58,496 nucleotides of DNA, from the NCBI GenBank assembly GCA_902767135.1, contig CACXGE010000157.1:1-58496 (forward strand), read 5' to 3'. The notes under the pieces were generated by a model, which saw nothing but the letters and a program-made list of their open reading frames with translations, was not told the origin of the DNA and did no database searches. The DNA comes from an uncultured Lachnospiraceae bacterium. GTDB taxonomy: Bacteria > Bacillota > Clostridia > Lachnospirales > Lachnospiraceae. How positions within the stretch are numbered: the first letter of the stretch is position 1; every line of letters starts with the position of its first letter. The position numbers were made by a program, and so were the translations under genes. Positions 55,601-58,496 of this stretch are shown piece by piece.

Positions 55601-58306
55601 AGCATCTATAGCTTCCTCGATTGCCGGAATCATACTTCCCTCTTCATAGGTTCCATAGGTTGTGACAAGATTCTTCATCTCGATACCAAAAGAAACATTT
55701 TTCAGCAGCTCCATCTGCGTTGAAAAAATAGGGTTCACATCACTGGTATCTAATTCCTTCTCCACAGTAAGATTCTGGGTCTTTGGAAAGTTGAAGGAGA
55801 TATACATATTGGACTCCCATAGGCCTCGTTCCATGTAGAATAAAGTTAAAGTGTGTTGTTTAGATGGCGAAACCAGCTCAGCATCAAAATTTTTCTCCTG
55901 TACACCTGCTGAGGCGGCACTTACTCCTGTTGTGGTTGCATTCTTCGTTGCAAAATTTATTTTTCCTGTCACCGCACCATGGTCTCCACCGATATCTAAA
56001 ACCAAGGTATCATCTATAAATATCCAGATATCATCATCCCCACGGAAATTAAACACAATATCCTGTTCCACCTGGTTATTATTTTTGTTTAGGACAGTCA
56101 CTTTTCCATCCTGGGTCATATAGAATGGAATTTCAATTCTTGCACCAAAGGCATAATTTAGTTTTTTGGCATTTCCCGATTCTCCAACATCATTAAATGG
56201 AAAAAAATTAGGATTAGCTGTTCCTGTTATTGGGGCAGTATAACTCCCTTTGACTCCAGCACCGCCCACACGATCTAGAAAATACTCTCCTTTATTTGTC
56301 TGCTTCATTCTTAGTGTATGATTTGAGTTAGCACTGTCAAACTCCCAATATCCATCACTATTTTTTTCAAATGGAAACTCTACATTTTTAAACACATACC
56401 CTAGACAATCACCAGAAGAGTCCCCACGCAGAAAACTTTCACTAAAGTAGGGTGCCTCTACCCCTTTTCCTCCGTTGTCCGTTCCCATCATTAGTTTTCC
56501 ATCAACCAAGGTACCATTCACAAGACCCAGTCTTGCTGCATCAACTCCACCTGCTGCCGTTTTATTCGGTGTTGCATTGTTGTTATTATAATTGAAATTA
56601 ACAAGCCCACTGGTACTAGCATTTGTAAATTCTCCAAAATATAGTGGTGACTGCCACGAGGAATCTTTCAAACTTGTTTCAGCAAAGTACTCGCTGATAG
56701 CACTATTAAACTTTCTTGCCTGTATCTTATCATTACTGCCGTTGCTTGAATCAAAACCTCCTGTTAGGCTGTTTCGATTTTTACCTTCCAACTCTACATC
56801 TGAATAATAATCATAAAAAGTAGAACTTACATAGTACAACTCATCGCTTTTTGTGTATGTTCCTATGGGAATGTTTAAACTGGCATCTGCAATATTATCT
56901 ACAAATTTAAATGTTCTTTCCTGCCCTGTATATCCTCCTATCTGAGCATATCTTTTGGCTGCTTTCAAATAATTCTCTGCGTCTGCAAGTGATACATCTA
57001 CAGTTCTGTTCCCTGTAGTTTCAGAATCTGTTTCCCCAGTCTTCTTTTTTATGTAAAAACTATCATAGTCAGATGTTTCAAAATCCAGAACAAGATAACC
57101 ATCGCTACCTAGAACAACGGTCTTTACTTTATTCCCTCCCTTAGTGTATACCGCCTCCACATTCATATCGCTTCCCACAACCTTGACAATAGCTCCATTG
57201 AGTTCCGGAGCGTCACGAACTATACCAGTACCTTTCCAGCTACCATTTTTCGCATTGATATAATCACCATATTTAGCTCTTGCTTCCTTAATTTTATCCA
57301 CCCCCACAGAACTAGAAGTATTTCCTGTCTCTCCTGTGGATTTTTTTATCAAGAATCCATTATACTCTGAACTATTTACATCATAACGAAAAGTTCCGCA
57401 TGTCGTGCCAATATTCACAGAAGACACACTAGCTACTTCTGTTCCATCCTTTGTAAACACTATGATGGCCCCACCATCCATATAATCATGTTCTACACGA
57501 ATGGTCACATAATCTGAGTCCACTGCATTAATTTTTTCCTCCTCCACATCCACCATCATCTCTTCCTCCTCCATAGGTGATGGAGTACTCTTCCCCGCGG
57601 GAGAAATGGTTGCTTTCCCTGTTGTTGAAACACTCACCTTTCCGGTAGGTGTAGCAGACACTCCTTCTGTAGGCCCGGATGTCACCTTTGCCGGCTCCAC
57701 ATCCGGTACACCTACACGTCCTATCATATAGGCCGGTACGGAACTTACGGTAGTCTGTGCCAGGTATGCATAGAGATTTCCCTTGATATCCGCTGTATTG
57801 TAGGCTTTTGTGGTATAGAAGGCCTGCTTATTTCCCTCTTTGCTGTAGGCAAAAGAAATGGTGCTACTGCTTTCCTTTGACACATCAAAGCAATAGATAT
57901 TACTCTGTTTCATCTGGGTAATCATTGCCTGCTCCTGTGTATTCAAACTGCTGTCAGTGGAAGATATACTTGCCACGTAGCTTCCAGACTCCGTCTTATA
58001 ATACAGGGTCCCCGCTTTTTTCCAGTTTGGTCCCACCCCATTGCTTTGCACGTTTAGATTGGAGGTATCCAATAGCACATACCCCTTCTCAAACAAATAT
58101 CTCATATTGGCCGCCATCTCATCCGTATATGCAGCTTTTGTCTTGGTGCCAGTGAAAAAAAGGCACAAAAAGCACACCATGAAAAGGAGCACTGTTATCA
58201 CAGTTCCTTTTCGATGATGTACTTTTCTTCCAAGCTTTATATCTCTTCTATTCCCTAGTTTCCCTAATTTTCCTAGTTTCTCTTGTTCCTCTTTACTTAC
58301 TTTCAT
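52637..58306 (-). CDS. Large LPMTG adhesin with fibro-slime domain, candidate pilus tip
   Basis: 1889 residues. A signal sequence/TM at about 36-58 follows a basic start. Two approximate tandem modules (about 255-450) precede a fibro-slime/PA14-like domain centred near 752 (FNFRGDDDIWIFIDD). The Thr/Pro-rich linkers lie near 215-245 and 1180-1220. Cna_B-like domains lie near 1249, 1435 and 1602-1720, with LTEKKTAAGHSLL as an E-box. LPMTG is at 1726-1730 and a TM at about 1735-1755. It then runs on for about 132 residues of very basic Lys/Thr-rich sequence, far longer than a normal sorting tail. The ribosome site is weak. A pilus tip adhesin role is inferred from size and order. Confidence 0.88.
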   Translation of the reverse strand: MKVSKEEQEKLGKLGKLGNRRDIKLGRKVHHRKGTVITVLLFMVCFLCLFFTGTKTKAAYTDEMAANMRYLFEKGYVLLDTSNLNVQSNGVGPNWKKAGTLYYKTESGSYVASISSTDSSLNTQEQAMITQMKQSNIYCFDVSKESSSTISFAYSKEGNKQAFYTTKAYNTADIKGNLYAYLAQTTVSSVPAYMIGRVGVPDVEPAKVTSGPTEGVSATPTGKVSVSTTGKATISPAGKSTPSPMEEEEMMVDVEEEKINAVDSDYVTIRVEHDYMDGGAIIVFTKDGTEVASVSSVNIGTTCGTFRYDVNSSEYNGFLIKKSTGETGNTSSSVGVDKIKEARAKYGDYINAKNGSWKGTGIVRDAPELNGAIVKVVGSDMNVEAVYTKGGNKVKTVVLGSDGYLVLDFETSDYDSFYIKKKTGETDSETTGNRTVDVSLADAENYLKAAKRYAQIGGYTGQERTFKFVDNIADASLNIPIGTYTKSDELYYVSSTFYDYYSDVELEGKNRNSLTGGFDSSNGSNDKIQARKFNSAISEYFAETSLKDSSWQSPLYFGEFTNASTSGLVNFNYNNNNATPNKTAAGGVDAARLGLVNGTLVDGKLMMGTDNGGKGVEAPYFSESFLRGDSSGDCLGYVFKNVEFPFEKNSDGYWEFDSANSNHTLRMKQTNKGEYFLDRVGGAGVKGSYTAPITGTANPNFFPFNDVGESGNAKKLNYAFGARIEIPFYMTQDGKVTVLNKNNNQVEQDIVFNFRGDDDIWIFIDDTLVLDIGGDHGAVTGKINFATKNATTTGVSAASAGVQEKNFDAELVSPSKQHTLTLFYMERGLWESNMYISFNFPKTQNLTVEKELDTSDVNPIFSTQMELLKNVSFGIEMKNLVTTYGTYEEGSMIPAIEEAIDAIDCDPTPVITKDPGGKATYQTMTTGYAESDTRKCVLKYQCDGEKKATEGQGVTDARSIYIKNNGLPTKLSKCHDAAARIQTGGYVQFDTYLDKSSNAAAYIALIDGNGNRIGAWTSDGNSYTGTGGFMTSKSWSTRRIMIGKLEQKIGTTFDYGNVVGFQFAFWGSNIVYLDNISIYAPPQYGSAGGFEKPQDQIKDYGSAASQQLMPINGAKYTLGKEEKYIDQGVLYLKNGEQARFSDQFRKHSYIYLNELCDTNVFDVSWEIIEGGISSGNVTPTPAVTGKGTLVDDGRRAPTPTAGGSAPTPTPAATPADQTMLFSSYTGNNSSNYFYDMNVKYTNKVKTGTLKVKKQLKNDTSATFVDQEALLDATLPYWVKITFTNIAGLINSDTGFDTTQSIVVCKEMFVETAKDVVTIAGIPAGTEYTVSEIKKETVSGEVYTSGLDGKDFIVEGIGKKNGSTIDYNGYDEATQSYSGVIVADVKDSGGNVTASDNDIIIINDINPVTEDEDLSGEKTWEVGDEQVISPTAIPKPESVSVKLQKRLKVRDKTTDTTEEFQFSDVNEDETALIKTPISLQIKAETPTQYATWVTANRVTYRIELENKGDWKFAIKGLPKYGKSSQGFRREYEYRIIETSMNYDRNLYAKDGANTTTDVKYKEVDGVVSYNETSTGFTPSGGAKVTDTPSKDCYHLTNTYNPLTTLEITKVSGKDNNVKLEGVEFLLQRIQSGSGESVIFDATFNGNTGKMEGTTGNVGTYSFLNLPDGTYRLTEKKTAAGHSLLANPIKIVISQGGVCTADGKQVYITGTNKDTLALTINNQGVTDLPMTGSRTRWIVIGLGILLVALGEGYYLWNMYHPEAKGAFRKVKTAEGFTFDLGFDEELKGEEHSVKGPRPTEGTGKTRTRKASHKEYGKPIPTKNKNKRRQTENNSQKKKKTGNQGIPQTKRNDRKTVSPRVTQERLPDDTNKTVTTKDKTKTKEKKEIDVII

Positions 58307-58409
58307 GTTCCCATATCTATCTTAAAAACTCTTAATATTCACATCTGCTACCCATGTACAGATATCCCGTGGACTTTGCATCTTCCCGAAACTACCAGCA
58401 CACCAGACT

Positions 58410-58438
58410 ATTTTAAAATATCCCACCAGTTTTTTCAA
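58410..58438 (-). promoter_or_regulatory. Sigma-A promoter of the pilin operon
   Basis: TTGAAA (58433-58438), 17-nt spacer, TAAAAT (58410-58415), giving a leader of about 100 nt to the adhesin ATG at 58306. No obvious operator or riboswitch was seen in the leader. Confidence 0.6.
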
Positions 58439-58496
58439 CAAAATATTACAAAATTCGAGTTTATTTAATAGTTTTTACAGTACAGACACGAGATTG

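Noticed and set aside
41235..58496. Sigma-D (flagellar/chemotaxis-type) promoters ahead of the che genes
   Set aside because: No TAAA-N15-GCCGATAA-like pair was seen; the visible promoters are sigma-A type.
1..58496. CRISPR arrays, tRNA or rRNA genes, insertion sequences, phage integrases
   Set aside because: No regularly spaced repeats, cloverleaf-like sequences, transposase or integrase motifs were recognised in either strand.

Overview
The window is about 58.5 kb of low-GC DNA, and every convincing gene lies on the minus strand. The tandem spoIIAA-spoIIAB-sigF operon, a valine T-box ahead of valS, a bacterial-type glnS, a two-gene SufC/SufB set, and LPxTG/sortase proteins point to a spore-forming Gram-positive anaerobe of the Clostridia, most likely Lachnospiraceae. 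The family is an inference; no rRNA or tRNA gene is present to settle it.

Reading down the minus strand from the right edge, the first block (58306 to 50484) encodes a 1889-residue LPMTG tip/adhesin-like protein with a fibro-slime (PA14-like) domain and an isopeptide-forming pilin backbone with a YPKN pilin motif and an LPKTG anchor. Next comes a promoter with a roughly 225-nt leader containing a terminator-like hairpin. It precedes a chemosensory operon (50172 to 41328): histidine kinase, receiver-HD protein, CheR, CheB, CheY-like receiver, CheA, CheW and a chemoreceptor. The operon ends in a GC-rich terminator. A second signalling run (41210 to 33613) holds a six-TM hybrid kinase with Hpt, a six-TM hybrid kinase fused to a DegV-type domain, and a dCache chemoreceptor. 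The receptor's stop codon overlaps the start of a class C sortase, which overlaps a second sortase. MoxR, DUF58 and transglutaminase-like genes follow. No flagellar gene, CheC, CheD, CheX or CheZ occurs in the window.

From 27288 leftwards the content is housekeeping and stress functions: a PadR-DUF1700-DUF4097-PspC envelope module, the sufC-sufB pair, a glycogen debranching enzyme, valS with its T-box, folC, a 48-residue small protein, a TPR/zinc-ribbon membrane protein, the spoIIA operon, a GH13 amylase, glnS, a DUF2225 protein, a MocR regulator, a DUF6465-like Lys/Ala-rich protein, a parvulin-like lipoprotein with a hybrid kinase, and a nicotinamidase-like/NAD synthetase pair.

The most interesting region is 31.7 to 58.3 kb. 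Pilins stand at one end and their probable sortases at the other, with a complete CheA/W/B/R/Y-type array and three or four additional kinases between them. One sortase is translationally coupled to a chemoreceptor. I read this as a candidate chemosensory system controlling a sortase-assembled surface pilus, possibly with lipid or fatty-acid input through the DegV fusion. The gene content and junctions are directly visible; the functional link is inference.
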